DNA from: Gracilaria gracilis
Lineage: Eukaryota > Rhodophyta > Florideophyceae > Gracilariales > Gracilariaceae
Assembly (NCBI GenBank): GCA_030374805.1
Contig: JARGSG010000068.1
Coordinates: 62,001 to 126,000, forward strand
Direction of reading: 5' to 3'
DNA: 64,000 bases
Shown here: positions 1-10,073 of the stretch, piece by piece
How positions within the stretch are numbered: the first letter of the stretch is position 1
Layout: each line of letters begins with the position of its first letter
Translations under genes and position numbers: made by a program
The notes under the pieces: model-generated
The model's input: only the letters and a program-made list of their open reading frames with translations
Databases searched by the model: none
Told to the model about the DNA's origin: nothing

Positions 1-298
1 AGAGTTTAGAAAACCTTCTTCCAGTGTACAAGATCGTACTACTGGAAAGGTATGTATAACGATGTGGTCAATTACGTTGAATCGTGTCTTATATGCCAAC
101 AGAATAAGGAAGAACGCGCCAAAGAGAAAGGAATGTTGCAACCACACAAAATCCCAGAACACTGTTGGGACGTGTTGAGAATGGATTTCTTAACTGACTT
201 CCCCATCTCCGAGAAAGGCAATAACTCTGTGTTTGTCAACGTCACAAAACTCTCGAAACGCGCCCTTTTCATCCCTACGAATAAGCGAATCACATCAG
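1..298 (+). mobile_element. Ty3/gypsy integrase fragment
   Basis: The translation shows the second half of an integrase H2C2 zinc-binding domain (CLIC motif), followed by the start of the catalytic core (MDFLTDFP region), as in Ty3/gypsy pol. The element continues left of the window. Coding similarity stops abruptly near 298, where the next 1.9 kb reads as a different Ty3/gypsy piece on the other strand. This is a broken fossil fragment with no LTR in view. Its age cannot be judged. Confidence 0.75.
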
Positions 299-2174
299 GC
301 GTTAGGAAGATTTTGTGTGATTCAACTTGTGCGGGAGGTCCAGAGGAGAGCGATGTTCGGAAGATGTCCAGGTGTTCCTGTACAACTGTGTTAAGCAGGG
401 TGGAATCTTTCTCCGACATGCCACTCTCGATTGCAGTTCGTATCATGCTTTCTGCAGCGGCACGAATGTCTTCGTGCTGATCAGAATCGACAGAATCGAG
501 AAGTGATGGGCCTGGAAACAGGTCTTCGCCACGCCGTGCGGTGTCGTAGATGACTCGTGGGCGGTTTGTAGCTGGGGTTGTTCGCTCTGGAGTTGGAGAT
601 GTACCCTTCAAGGGTGCAATCATTAAACGGCTAACTTATCCAGTGTCAATAGTTGAAGTCAGGTTATCCACTTTGGTGCAGTCTGATACATTCAAAGCAA
701 ATCTGTTATTATCAAACAGAGTATGCGTGTCGACGTTCAAATGATGCAAAATAGGACGGCCGCTGAGAAGGTTTTTGCAGGCCAAGTCATCGTCGGCTAC
801 CAAAAATGACATGTTCATAAGAGCGGGATTTCCCAAAGCTAGGTGCAGAATCGTTCGCGGCACTGTCCAGGTCCTCGAGAAGCTGAAATGTTCTGCGGCT
901 TGTCCAGTTCCTTTCTTGAGGACCACAGCAAGCTTCGTTGTCTTGATTGCTGTGAGTTTGCCAATTTCCTTCAGGGCCACTGCTTCTGCGATTCGGGGGG
1001 AAATGATGCTATCGTCGCTTCCGTCATCGCATCTGCCAGTTGAATTAATTGATGTCATTCCGTCAGAAACAGTGACGAAACAGCTGGGCGTATCATTCTG
1101 CTCTGCTGGTTTCAAACGACCGACGGTTCCTGATTTGCTCTGGGCCGCCTTAGCTTCCTGCAATCTCGTGGACCTGGATAGTGCGTCGGCAGCCTTCTTC
1201 GCCGCCAATTCAGACTTTAGAGCGTTCTTCTCGGCCTCAGTAACCTTTGGGCCGTCGTCAATCCAGTGTCGTTCACTGGTGCGCTTGCATGGAGGGTGCG
1301 GACATGGCGGTGGGGGTCTTGTTGAGCTATCATTCCGCTTGGAAACAGCTTGGGTAGAAACTTCTTCAAGATCTCTTGCAGCGGTAGAGTCATTCTAGTG
1401 CGTTGAAGATGCTTTGCGCGGCTTCTGACTCTTGGACTTGGGCGGTGGCTCGTTGTCAATTATCTGAAAGGCATCAGCCACTACCATAGCGTGCTTCATG
1501 AACTCCTTCCAGTTCTTCCTGAAGTTCTTCCTGTACGCGGAGTGAGTGAGTTCAAGGTCGTTTTACAGACGTTGTTGTAAAGCACGAGGGCGCACGGGGG
1601 ATACCAGATGCTTGACTGTGAGTTTGAGGTGATCATTCATGACCCAAATCAAGCCATTCGTACGCAGAGTGGAGACGTAAGAGGTGAACAATTGATTCAT
1701 TCGCGAGCGTGAAGATATGTCCGTCATGTCCATCGATACTTCTCTCCTGATGATTGTGTCGATGCTTGAAAGCGTCATCACGTTCTTGTCTTCTTCAGCT
1801 TCGGATTCCAAATATGCCCGTAACTTGTCGACTGTGATCTCATCGACGGTATTCACTCCAGAAATGTAGTACAACTCGATCGAGGATTGTAGCCACTCGG
1901 GATCAACACAGTACCAAAGGTTGACTGGGCGAACAGGTTCAGTCGTGGTTGAATCTACTACTGCAAGTTGCAGAGCTCTGGCTTTGACTTATTTCGCATA
2001 CTGGTCGTAGCGACGGATGAAGACCCGAATGGTTTTTGGGTTAGTGGACGTAAGCCTCGCATGGGCGATTGAGAATGACACGGAAGTTGGTTCCTGCATG
2101 ATGTAGTTCGACTCCTCTCCAGAGTCGTCGATAGGCGTCGATGCGGATGCCGATGGCGTCGATGCTGACGCCAT
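299..2174 (-). mobile_element. Ty3/gypsy gag-protease-RT-leader fragment
   Basis: Read on the minus strand from 2174, this piece shows a gag-like region (2174-1563), a linker, a retropepsin-like domain (about 1208-640, with an SIISPRIAEA-type segment and a LLSGRPIL motif) and the segment that precedes RT (about 560-299). The last part resembles the same segment of element 3 further on (43461-45671): both have a run of the form AxExGMS followed by a PxHKI/PLSI stretch. It is a broken fossil with several breaks, abutting the forward integrase piece at about 298. I found no LTR, so either the ends are lost or this is a rearranged mosaic. Confidence 0.65.
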
Positions 2175-2872
2175 GGTGTTTATTGAAAAGGGGGCGCAAT
2201 ACAACCGCTGTATTGGCTAGTAATCACTGTGCGCCACTCGGCTGTGGGCGCAGGTTGAAAGGTGGAAGGTGTGGAGTTCGATGGCTTCTTCGTTTACTAG
2301 ACCTTTTACGAAGTTTACAGTAACTAACGCACTTCATCAGTGTCTTGATAGATTATATACGTGGTATACCAAGTCAGGAAATGTCTGCGATGCTGCATAG
2401 AATATACGTAATCAAAGTGTCTTCATAGAACCCTAAATAGGACAACTTCTACCATGAGATCTTGTACTATGTCCTAAGTTCAGCACGTGGTTACAATCTC
2501 AAATCTTGGGCTACCAAGAAATTACGTAAACACTGCCCATTTGCGCACTAAGTCTAAATATGCAATCTGATGGCAACAATTCATGCTCATTGCCATTAAC
2601 AGCCCAAATTATGTTGACCCCTATCAGTTTGTGGAGTGCTGAATTGAGCACCCCTGAATTTCGATCTAGCGTATCCTTCCTTTCCTACAGCTACGAAACA
2701 CAGGTTCCACAGCATCACTTATTGTTCTTTACGTTTTATGACTAGATCTCGCAACGTTCTCTACGATACTTTTCGAACGTATGTAACACAGACAATCTTC
2801 TCCATCGAATGGACATGACATTAAAACATATTTACACCAAGAGAGTAGAATACTTTCGTTCGTGCCTAGTAA
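2175..2872. other. No recognisable gene
   Basis: AT-rich sequence with short random ORFs only. I see no domain, repeat end or convincing promoter. It may include the lost upstream part of the Ty3/gypsy fragment on the left. Confidence 0.4.
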
Positions 2873-3057
2873 AAGAGAAACAAAATCCACCACACTGCGA
2901 CACCAGTACTCTACGAATTTTATCACACAAGGTCTCAAGTAGGACCTCTCTCAACACATGAGACGAATCAGGCTCCCGAACTATTAACAGAAGCTCAGAT
3001 GGCACGTGAGGTGGCCCTGGATCAATTCGGCATCGAGCCAAATATTTCGGACAGTGA

Positions 3058-3066
3058 CGAAGAAAC
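3058..3066. repeat. 9-bp target-site duplication, left copy
   Basis: CGAAGAAAC directly abuts the left inverted repeat of the foldback element. The identical 9-mer follows the right repeat at 6027-6035. A 9-bp duplication is typical of Mutator-like elements. Confidence 0.9.
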
Positions 3067-3241
3067 GGGGCACGGAGAATCTACGCACTGTGAGATGCGT
3101 AGGAAAAAGGCCCCAGACCCTCCATGTCTTTGTAACAAAATAGGCAAGAACCTCCCTTCTTCCAAGTAACGCTTCCAGACCCTCCCTACCCATCAGCGCG
3201 TGCCAGGTACCAAGAACCTCCCTAGCTACGATTCTCATTGG
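3067..3241 (+). repeat. Left terminal inverted repeat
   Basis: This 175-bp end pairs with 5852-6026. It shows about five mismatches by eye. Confidence 0.88.
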
Positions 3242-3509
3242 ATGTAAGACTTTCAAGCGTCTGATTGCGCGTGACGAACAGTCACAAAAGTCACGTGCCT
3301 AGTTTGCGCGCGCTTTTCAAATTGAACTGATGACAAATCTCATATCCTCCCCACTGCTCTCTCTCGTCAAACAGCGCCACTCCTTTCTTCCCATGGATGT
3401 TCCAATCGACCTTTCCTTGCCTTCTTCTTCCAGTCCCTGTCAGATACGGAGCGCATCCTACAGCTACGGCATCAGCTTATGCTCTCTCCGACCAGCTCAC
3501 CGTTCTTAG

Positions 3510-4460
3510 GAGAACTCAAAAAGCGCGCGCTCTTCTGTCGCGCTCCCGAACCAGTCCGTCCACCCCCGCCGCCGTCGTCACCCCACCCCACCACCATCAC
3601 CACCACATCCTCACCGGTGTCGCCATCCCACGCCACCGCCGTCGCCACTACACCCTACATCCGCACCGCCGTCACTGCCACACCACCGCCGCCGTCTCCG
3701 TCACATCCTACGGCCGTTGCCATCAACCCACCGCTACCGTCGGCACCCCACCTCACCGTCGTCGCGACCAGACCCCTCCGTCGTCGAAATCACACCTCCG
3801 CCGCTGTCGCCACCACAACCCTACTGCCGTCGCCACCACATCCCTCACCGTTGCCACCAAACATCCGCAGCCGTCTCAATTACACTACCGCTGCTGTGGC
3901 CACCACACCCCTGCCGCCGTCGCCACCACATCTCCGCCGCTGTCGCCACCACACCCCACCGCCGTCCCACCCAGACCCCTGCCGCTGTCGCAAAAACCTC
4001 GCCAACACCGTCGCCGCAATACTACTACCGTCGTCACTGCCACAACACTACCGCTGTCGCAACCATCCTACCTTGGTCGCTGTTGCCATCACCCAACCGC
4101 CGTCACCGCCACACCTCCACCGCTGTCGCTACTGCACTCCCACCACCAACGCCGCCACACCACTGACCCCGTGACCACCAAAACAACAGCCGCTGTGGGA
4201 CCCACACCCCACTGCCGTCAACACGCCAACTCTACCCGCCGTTGCTACCACTTCCTATGGCAGGCACTGCCACACCCTCACCGCCACACTACAACTGCCG
4301 TCTCCGCCATACTCCCACTGCCTTCGCCACTGCCCCATAACCGCCGTCGCCGCCAAACGTCTATCTCCATCGCCCTTAAGACTCCATTGCCGTCGCTGCC
4401 ACACCATCATTACCGTCGTCGCCACACCCCCACCGTTGTAACCGTAGTGACACGACATCA
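3510..4460 (+). repeat. C-rich minisatellite arm
   Basis: Degenerate tandem copies of roughly 24-30 bp built from CACCGCCGTCGCCACCAC. The array is open in all three forward frames and encodes only Pro/His/Arg/Thr/Ala-rich low-complexity sequence. I treat it as a repeat array, not as a gene. Confidence 0.8.
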
Positions 4461-4789
4461 ATGTTTTCCGCCCCTCCGTTTGTGTGTTGTTTCGAATTAT
4501 ACTTGTATTCTCTCGCTATGTCTACCAGCTCTCTTCGCATCGTCTTTGTTTAACACTAACAAAATAAATTGCTAGGTCTTGGTGCATCTTAATTTCGACT
4601 AATACTTTTCACTTCCTATAGAACTCGAGCTACTCAACCTGAATTAAAGAGTGGTTCTGCTTTTTGCTTTGCTCTCTCATCGCTCAAGTCCATATTAAAA
4701 GTGTATTCAAAGAAAAGTTTCCACGAGAATGAAGCGTTCATACGTGTTTTACTTCACGCAATGACGTGCTTAAAACTAGTACCTAAACG

Positions 4790-5800
4790 TAGCCGCAGTA
4801 TCACCGACGGAAGTGTCGTTGTCGCGTTGATGGTGATTATTGGGTAGCGGCGCTGAGTCTGGTGGTCTGGCGAGAGTTGCGGTGGTGATGCAGCAACGAT
4901 GACAGTGCGAGTATAAAGACTACAGCCAGAAGAGTTTTGCAGCGACGATGGTGGGATTCGTGCATTGGCAAACGTAGTGCTGAGGCGGCGATGTCGTTGT
5001 TGGGGCAGGAGCAACGAAAGTGTGGTTGTGGCGGCGACGGTGATGACGGAGTGGCGAGAACGGAGAAAAGACTTTAACGGTGACGACTGCTTTGGGGCAG
5101 TGGCCACGTAAGTGGAATTAAAGCGATGACAGCTGCTGTGGTATGTCGGCCACGCTGTTAAGATGATTTCGTAACAGCGGCGGTTGTGTAGCAGTAATAG
5201 CAGCAGTAATATGTCGGATATGGCGCCCTTGGTGCCACAGCGGTGGCGCTGGGGAGGCGAGGGCGTTGGGGATGAAGCGGAGATGGCAGGGGGGCGACAG
5301 CGACCACGGTAGGGTAAGTGTAACCGCGTTACTCTTATGGCAGTGACTGCGGGAATAGTATTGCCGGGACGGTGCTGGTAATGTGGTTGCGATCGCGGCA
5401 GTGTCTGCTGCCGATGGTGAGGAATGAGATGGCAACAGCAGTAGGGGCGTGGTGGCTACAGTGGCGGGAATTTGGAGGGGAAGATGTGGTGACGAGAGTG
5501 GCGATGGTGTGATTGCGACGTCTGCGGGTGTCTGGTCGCAACGTTGGTAAGGTTTGGTGGCGACGGACGGGGTCGGGTGATGGCAGGATGTGATGGCGAG
5601 AACGGCGATGCTGTAGCAGTGACGGCGGTGCTGGTTTAGGGTGTGGTGGCGACGGCGGTGAGGTGGAGTTGCGACAGCGGTGAAGGTGCGGTGGCGACGG
5701 TGGTGGGGTGGGGTGACGATGGCAGCGGTGGGGTCATGACGACGGCGGCGGGGGAGGGATTGATTTGGGAGTGCGAGAGAAGAGTGCGCGCTTTTTTGAA
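4790..5800 (-). repeat. G-rich minisatellite arm, inverted counterpart
   Basis: Reverse-complement version of the left-arm array, with GGTGGCGACGGCGGTG units. The stretch near 5760-5800 (reverse complement containing AAAAAGCGCGCACTCTTCT) pairs with 3518-3545 of the left arm, showing that the arms share more than the simple repeat. Confidence 0.75.
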
Positions 5801-5851
5801 TTCTACCAGAGTGCGGGTGCGTGCTGTCACGCCTCCAAAAGTTTGTAAGGG

Positions 5852-6026
5852 CCAATGAGAATCGTATCTAGGGAGGTTCTTGGTACTTGGCACGCGCTGA
5901 TGGGTAGGGAGGGTCTGGAAGCGTTACTTGCAAGAAGGGAGGTTCTTGCCTATTTTGTTACAAAGATATGGAGGGTCTGGGGCCTTTTTCCCACGCATCT
6001 CACAGTGCGTAGATTCTCCGTGCCCC
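5852..6026 (-). repeat. Right terminal inverted repeat
   Basis: Inverted partner of 3067-3241, of identical length. It ends CCGTGCCCC directly before the target duplication. Confidence 0.88.
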
Positions 6027-6035
6027 CGAAGAAAC
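6027..6035. repeat. 9-bp target-site duplication, right copy
   Basis: CGAAGAAAC, identical to 3058-3066. With one copy and the element removed, the transposase reading frame continues without a break. Confidence 0.9.
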
Positions 6036-7547
6036 CGAATCCAAAAGTCCAATCTATGATTCGTTTCTCCGCAATTATGGTTTCGAAACCGTGCTCTGCA
6101 TGGCTAATTTTACGAAAACTGAGTTCCAAAAATTGTGTAATGCATTAGACCCTCTAATTCGGCATGAGTGGAAAACTGGAAGGGGAATACGTTACATTCA
6201 TACTCCGAAGGATAAACTGTTTATCACACTAACTTTTTTCAAAAATGGAAGCCAGTGGACTTTTTTAAGAAGAATGATTAATATCAAAGGAGTTACCTTC
6301 GAGAGAATGGTAACAATATTTGTTCCTATGCTTGCGATTACACTGTCGCAGACGTTAGTAGTAGATCTGCACGGAAAGTTTGGGTTTAAGAAATTGGCGG
6401 TGAAAAAGGAAATGTTTTCCAACATTATTTACGCACGTTACGCTATTGATGTTCTTTTTCATCAATGCAATCGCCCAATGGGTCTCATAGAGTAATGCAA
6501 GGTATAATTTAGAGGTAAACACTAATTGTACGGGTAAAAGACAGAAGTTTTTAGTGATGTCGAACGGATTGGCTCTCAGAATGACTGGCCACTACCCGGG
6601 GTCAAAAGCAGACATGGACAATTTTCACGAAAACTAAAGGTTTTCTAGTAGTGCTTTGCGGAAGCGAGAAGATAAGAAGGGTTTAAGGGTTTAGGTGTAT
6701 ATATAGGAGAATTGTCTAACAAATATCCGAACATGTAGCTGGTCATTTGTGATAAGGGATATCAAGGTGTGAATGATCGTGTTCGACTTGTGTATCCAAC
6801 AAAAAGGCGGTCAAATGGGTTCTTAACTACTCAACAGACCGAACGAAATCGCTGTTTTTCATCAGATCGCATCATTGTTGAAAATTTGTTTGGGCGTTTT
6901 ACTAGTTTGTAGAAAATATTTGCTGCAAAGTAGAGATAGGCTGGAAAGAACTACAATAGGTTTTTCGAATTTGGTAGTGCTTTGTCTAATTTACATGTGT
7001 TGTGGCACCCGCTCCGAGACAAAGACGGTGAGCGCTTTCAAAAAGTGAAGAACCGTCGACGTCATATTGGGAAAGAGATGTCCACGAAGCGCAAAAAGGC
7101 ACGAAAGCGATATCGCGAGAAAAAAAAGATGCGTTCGGAAGATGAATTTGGCCATATTGGTTCTGATGAGGACACAATTGCTCCTCCGGAACTGTAAATC
7201 TGTGAACTACGGTGTTGTTGAGTTTCCACGATATATCTATATGTTTTTGTAAATGTGCAACCGTTTGCTTTGTTCTTTGTCAGCTACCGTAGTCGAATTG
7301 AACATTCGGGTCATCCAGGAAAATCTTTAGAGAGAGAATGACAAGCGGTGGCGAATAGGAAGGCGCCAAACCGATTTCAAGTTGCCGCAGATTGTCATTC
7401 TGGAGCGGGATCGGCAACCCCGATCCATAGTGACAGACGTAACTTGAAAGTAAGTTTGGTCCTCTTAACGCTCCTTATTTACATACAACTCTACTAACGT
7501 CCGTACTACCAACTTTGTTCTGTAACGAAAAATGAAAAAATACCATC

Positions 7548-8735
7548 ATGAAGGACATGCGTCCTCTTCAGATATGGCTCTTGCTCTGCGAGTGCACGGC
7601 TGGTTTTATGTTCATTTCCGTCCCGTTTTTCTTCCACTCTCCGCCGTCACGCCGACGCATATCAAGGACGAGAAAGTATCATAGACAAGCACTAATTAGA
7701 CCAATCCTCGCAAACTGCTCGACTCCCTGGTACCAATTGCTCTCTTTTGGTGATGAAGATGACTTTGTGACGGCGTTGAATATCACGAAATCACAGCTAA
7801 CCTCCATACTCCTCCCACAGTTCCATAAAATGTTGGACATGCAGCCAATGCGGTCTCCATACGCAAACCAAAACTCAAGAAGGGATCGGAAGTCGCAGCT
7901 CCGTACAGTTGATATACTTGGACTTGCGCTTTGGTACGTTCGTAGCGGAGATACCATGTATATCCTGTGTCCAACTTTTGGATTGGTTCCCTCTTCCGTT
8001 AGTGCGTTGCTTGAGTTCGCACTATCCGTACTCTACGACGTCGTAACGTCGAATGAAATACCGGAAACGAGAATTGAATGGCCAACCTCATTTGAAATGG
8101 AATACTCTGCGTCGTTACCTGCTCAAGCGAGACCACTAACCGCACAGTACTTAGAAGGCGTGTTTGCTGTTACAGATGGAGCTCGTATCAAATGCTCCGC
8201 CCCGCAGGAAAGCCGGATACAACACGCATTTTACAACGGTTTCACTGGTTTCGTAGAGATTGTTAACCTTTTCGTGTGGAACTTCGGAGGAGAAGTGGTT
8301 CATGCAGCTGTGAACTACCCGGGTTCCTGTCATGACTCACGGCTGGCCGGCATATCTGGATTGTACAGGCCCAGGTTATCTGAAGAAATGACGCCTCACC
8401 CATTTACAGTCCTCGGAGACAGTGCGTTTGCTACCAACTTGACTGCGACAGACAACAAACTCGTGCGGGGACGGAAAGCGAATGAGCGATATATACCACG
8501 ATCCATTGAGGAGGAGGCTATATATATAATCTTACAAAAGATATACCCGTCGAGACGCCAGACAGCAGAGTGGGGTGTGCAAGCTCTAAAAGGTGCCTTC
8601 CGCAGGTTGTCTTGTTTGCTCCCGGTAAATGCATGGGCTCGGCTACGCATAATGGTAATTTGTTGCCATCTGATGAACTTCCGAACAAGTGCTATTGGCT
8701 ATAATCAGATGAGAACAGTGTACGCTCGGTATTAG
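7548..8735 (+). CDS. PIF/Harbinger-type DDE transposase, 395 aa
   Basis: An uninterrupted 395-codon frame. The DDE_Tnp_4 layout is clear: Asp210 in AVTDGARIKC, then a GFTGFVEIVNLFVWNFGG strand and an NYPGSCHDS motif, Asp291 in VLGDSAFAT, and Glu341 in RQTAEWGVQALKGAF. All three catalytic acidic residues are therefore present. The length fits the family (about 350-420 aa). The first 60 or so residues are hydrophobic and arginine-rich, unlike a transposase N-terminus, so the true start may be further in or follow a small intron. Such enzymes act in the nucleus together with the Myb-like partner encoded downstream on the other strand. The frame looks able to encode a full protein, but activity cannot be judged. 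Confidence 0.85.
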   Translation: MKDMRPLQIWLLLCECTAGFMFISVPFFFHSPPSRRRISRTRKYHRQALIRPILANCSTPWYQLLSFGDEDDFVTALNITKSQLTSILLPQFHKMLDMQPMRSPYANQNSRRDRKSQLRTVDILGLALWYVRSGDTMYILCPTFGLVPSSVSALLEFALSVLYDVVTSNEIPETRIEWPTSFEMEYSASLPAQARPLTAQYLEGVFAVTDGARIKCSAPQESRIQHAFYNGFTGFVEIVNLFVWNFGGEVVHAAVNYPGSCHDSRLAGISGLYRPRLSEEMTPHPFTVLGDSAFATNLTATDNKLVRGRKANERYIPRSIEEEAIYIILQKIYPSRRQTAEWGVQALKGAFRRLSCLLPVNAWARLRIMVICCHLMNFRTSAIGYNQMRTVYARY

Positions 8736-8889
8736 TGGGAGGTCGAGTAGCGACCGGTGTGAAAGGATTACGTTCCAAATCGTTCTTTGGAGCATGCGCC
8801 TGTGTTTGGGCTTCGGTTGTCTTACCATTGGTGTGAGTCTTGGTGTTCTGAAGATAAAGTGCGGCACCAATTTCTTCGCGGATAATCTC

Positions 8890-9515
8890 TCACAGCTGAG
8901 TGATGTCATATTTCGGGGGTTGAGTCTGTGAGGCCTTGATTATTTCGGCCACAGAGAGCATTGAAGAAGTCATGGTCTCCATGTGCCGGACTACGTCTAG
9001 TTTCAATCTGCATTCCAATGGAAGGTTGACTAGATGCTTCGCTTCTTTTGCTGCCGGTTTTGCTACAGTACTGGAAGATGCTCTTGTGTCGGGGACTGAA
9101 TCCTGACGTGCTCGCTTCTTTGCGAAGAATCCAAGAATTGAACCACTTTGCCTTGCTTCCCACATATCTTCTATTGAGAGATTCATGTTGCCATTGAGTT
9201 TACTCAACGCTTTTGAAAAAGCTTGGCTTGTATGTCCCTGTAGATAAGTTTTGCACGGCGCACATGGGGGTAAATTGTTTGGTCTTTAGTCTTTTTTCTA
9301 ACATAGGCAAGTTCATCAAACTTGTCTTTGAGACTTTCTACGCTTCTTGTGGGACGTTCATTGAGGTCTGCCCAGGAGTTGAAGTCGGGCTGTACCAGCT
9401 CCCAATCTTCCGTATCGTAGGGTTCGCGGGTGGCAACAACATCCAGTAAGAAATCAATGTCCTCCGCCCAGTAGTTGAGTGGCCCCTTACGTGAATGAGC
9501 GGATTTCTTGTAAAG
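8890..9515 (-). pseudogene. Harbinger Myb/SANT-like partner ORF, frameshifted
   Basis: Minus-strand translation from about 9510 gives a trihelix Myb/SANT-like domain: GPLNYWAEDIDFLLDVV, then YDTEDWELV, then RPTRSVESLKDKFDEL, then PHVRRAKLIYRDI. These tryptophan and RAK/I positions are the hallmark of the DNA-binding accessory protein of Harbinger elements. The frame reaches a TGA near 9206. The next frame carries on from there as a helical tail (9207-8890, starting SKLNGNMNLSIEDMWEAR), which indicates one frameshift near 9215-9225. Upstream of the domain the frame is closed by a stop at about 9515, so an earlier exon or a second lesion is needed for a start codon. Confidence 0.65.
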
Positions 9516-10010
9516 TTATCCAAATATACCCATTAGAATGTTTTGAAGTTTGGTCGTTTGAATGCTGATATACCCGGTAGCCTGAAATCGTTTGGGGCGA
9601 ACAAAGAATAAATGCGAAAGTGCAACTCCGTCCAGATGAATTTTGCCGCAGAACTGACACTGAAACTCTATTTTACCGTGGAACCAAAACAACCGTGCAC
9701 TTGAAGTGCATGTTGGTCAAATACTGTTTGTGTCGGATGTTGCACGGTGTTGTATGTACGATGTAACCGTAAGAAAGTGTTCAAGGGCCTCTCTTTGTCG
9801 CCTTGCCATTTTGGCTTTTCTTGGATGACCCCATTGCAAACGGGGGGTAAAGTTTGATTAACAGATCATTTTACTAGACTATCAATAACTTAGTAGAGAA
9901 TGAGTTACAAATTTGAAGATCTACTGAAGGAGGTGAGAATCGTGTGTTATATGGCACGATTCTGTGGCTTCGAATGGAGCGCTAACATCTCAAGTGCTAC
10001 CTACGAAGAG

Positions 10011-10037
10011 TGCCACCCAAGAACTGCTTGGGTGGCA
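10011..10037. repeat. Perfect 11-bp hairpin
   Basis: TGCCACCCAAG, a 5-nt loop AACTG, then CTTGGGTGGCA. No T-run follows, so it is not an obvious terminator. Confidence 0.8.
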
Positions 10038-10048
10038 TCTCGCTTGAA

Positions 10049-10073
10049 GTGACCTGTATCCTAAACAGGTCAC
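10049..10073. repeat. Perfect 9-bp hairpin
   Basis: GTGACCTGT, a 7-nt loop, then ACAGGTCAC. It lies 11 bp after the first hairpin, so the two form a tandem stem-loop pair. Confidence 0.8.

Larger units (their letters stand above)
3067..6026. mobile_element. Foldback/MULE-type non-autonomous DNA transposon
   Basis: A 2.96-kb element whose ends, 3067-3241 and 5852-6026, are 175-bp inverted repeats with about five mismatches. They begin GGGGCACGGAGAATC and are flanked by the perfect 9-bp duplication CGAAGAAAC. Inside, the left arm (about 3510-4460) is a C-rich minisatellite of the form CACCGCCGTCGCCACCACA. The right arm (about 4790-5800) carries the same kind of array inverted, so the whole element can fold on itself. 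A segment at 3242-3500 has no counterpart on the right. The non-repetitive centre (about 4460-4790) holds an AATAAA. There is no transposase. Long open frames through the arrays arise because the repeat unit lengths are multiples of three. Duplication length and repeat length suggest the MULE superfamily; that assignment is inference. Confidence 0.85.
2873..7197 (+). mobile_element. DDE transposase copy A, split by foldback element
   Basis: The left part (2873-3066, first Met at 2999) and the right part (from 6036) read as one frame if 3067-6035 is removed. The flanks are therefore one gene with an insertion. The right part matches copy B at 63312-64000: FFKNGSQW pairs with FKSGGKW, and YARYAIDVLFH pairs with CRYATDVIFHH. 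The presumed DDE triad is visible as IDVLFH (about 6450), CDKGYQG (about 6750) and RIIVENLFGR (about 6866). A lysine-rich C-terminus ends at 7197. The frame is broken by a TAA at 6493-6495 and by further frame changes between 6495 and 6980, so this DNA-transposon gene is dead. It looks like the DDE_Tnp_4 (HARBI-like) superfamily common in protists. I could not find its own terminal repeats. Confidence 0.75.
7307..9832. mobile_element. PIF/Harbinger DNA transposon
   Basis: The element carries the two genes expected of Harbinger: a DDE transposase (7548-8735, plus) and a Myb/SANT-like protein (8890-9515, minus), in convergent order. Candidate terminal inverted repeats are GGGTCATCCAGGAAAA at 7308-7323 and, inverted, GGGTCATCCAAGAAAA at 9816-9831. 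A 3-bp ATT lies directly outside on both sides (7304-7306 and 9833-9835), matching the 3-bp duplications known for this superfamily, although the usual target is TWA. The terminal repeats are short and were found by eye, so the boundaries are less certain than the gene calls. Confidence 0.65.

Noticed and set aside
3397-4575. 392-codon Pro/His/Arg-rich ORF
   Set aside because: It runs through a minisatellite that is open in several frames at once and is mirrored by the inverted arm, so it is a repeat by-product.
5118-5855. 245-codon minus-strand ORF
   Set aside because: Same minisatellite in the inverted arm. No domain.
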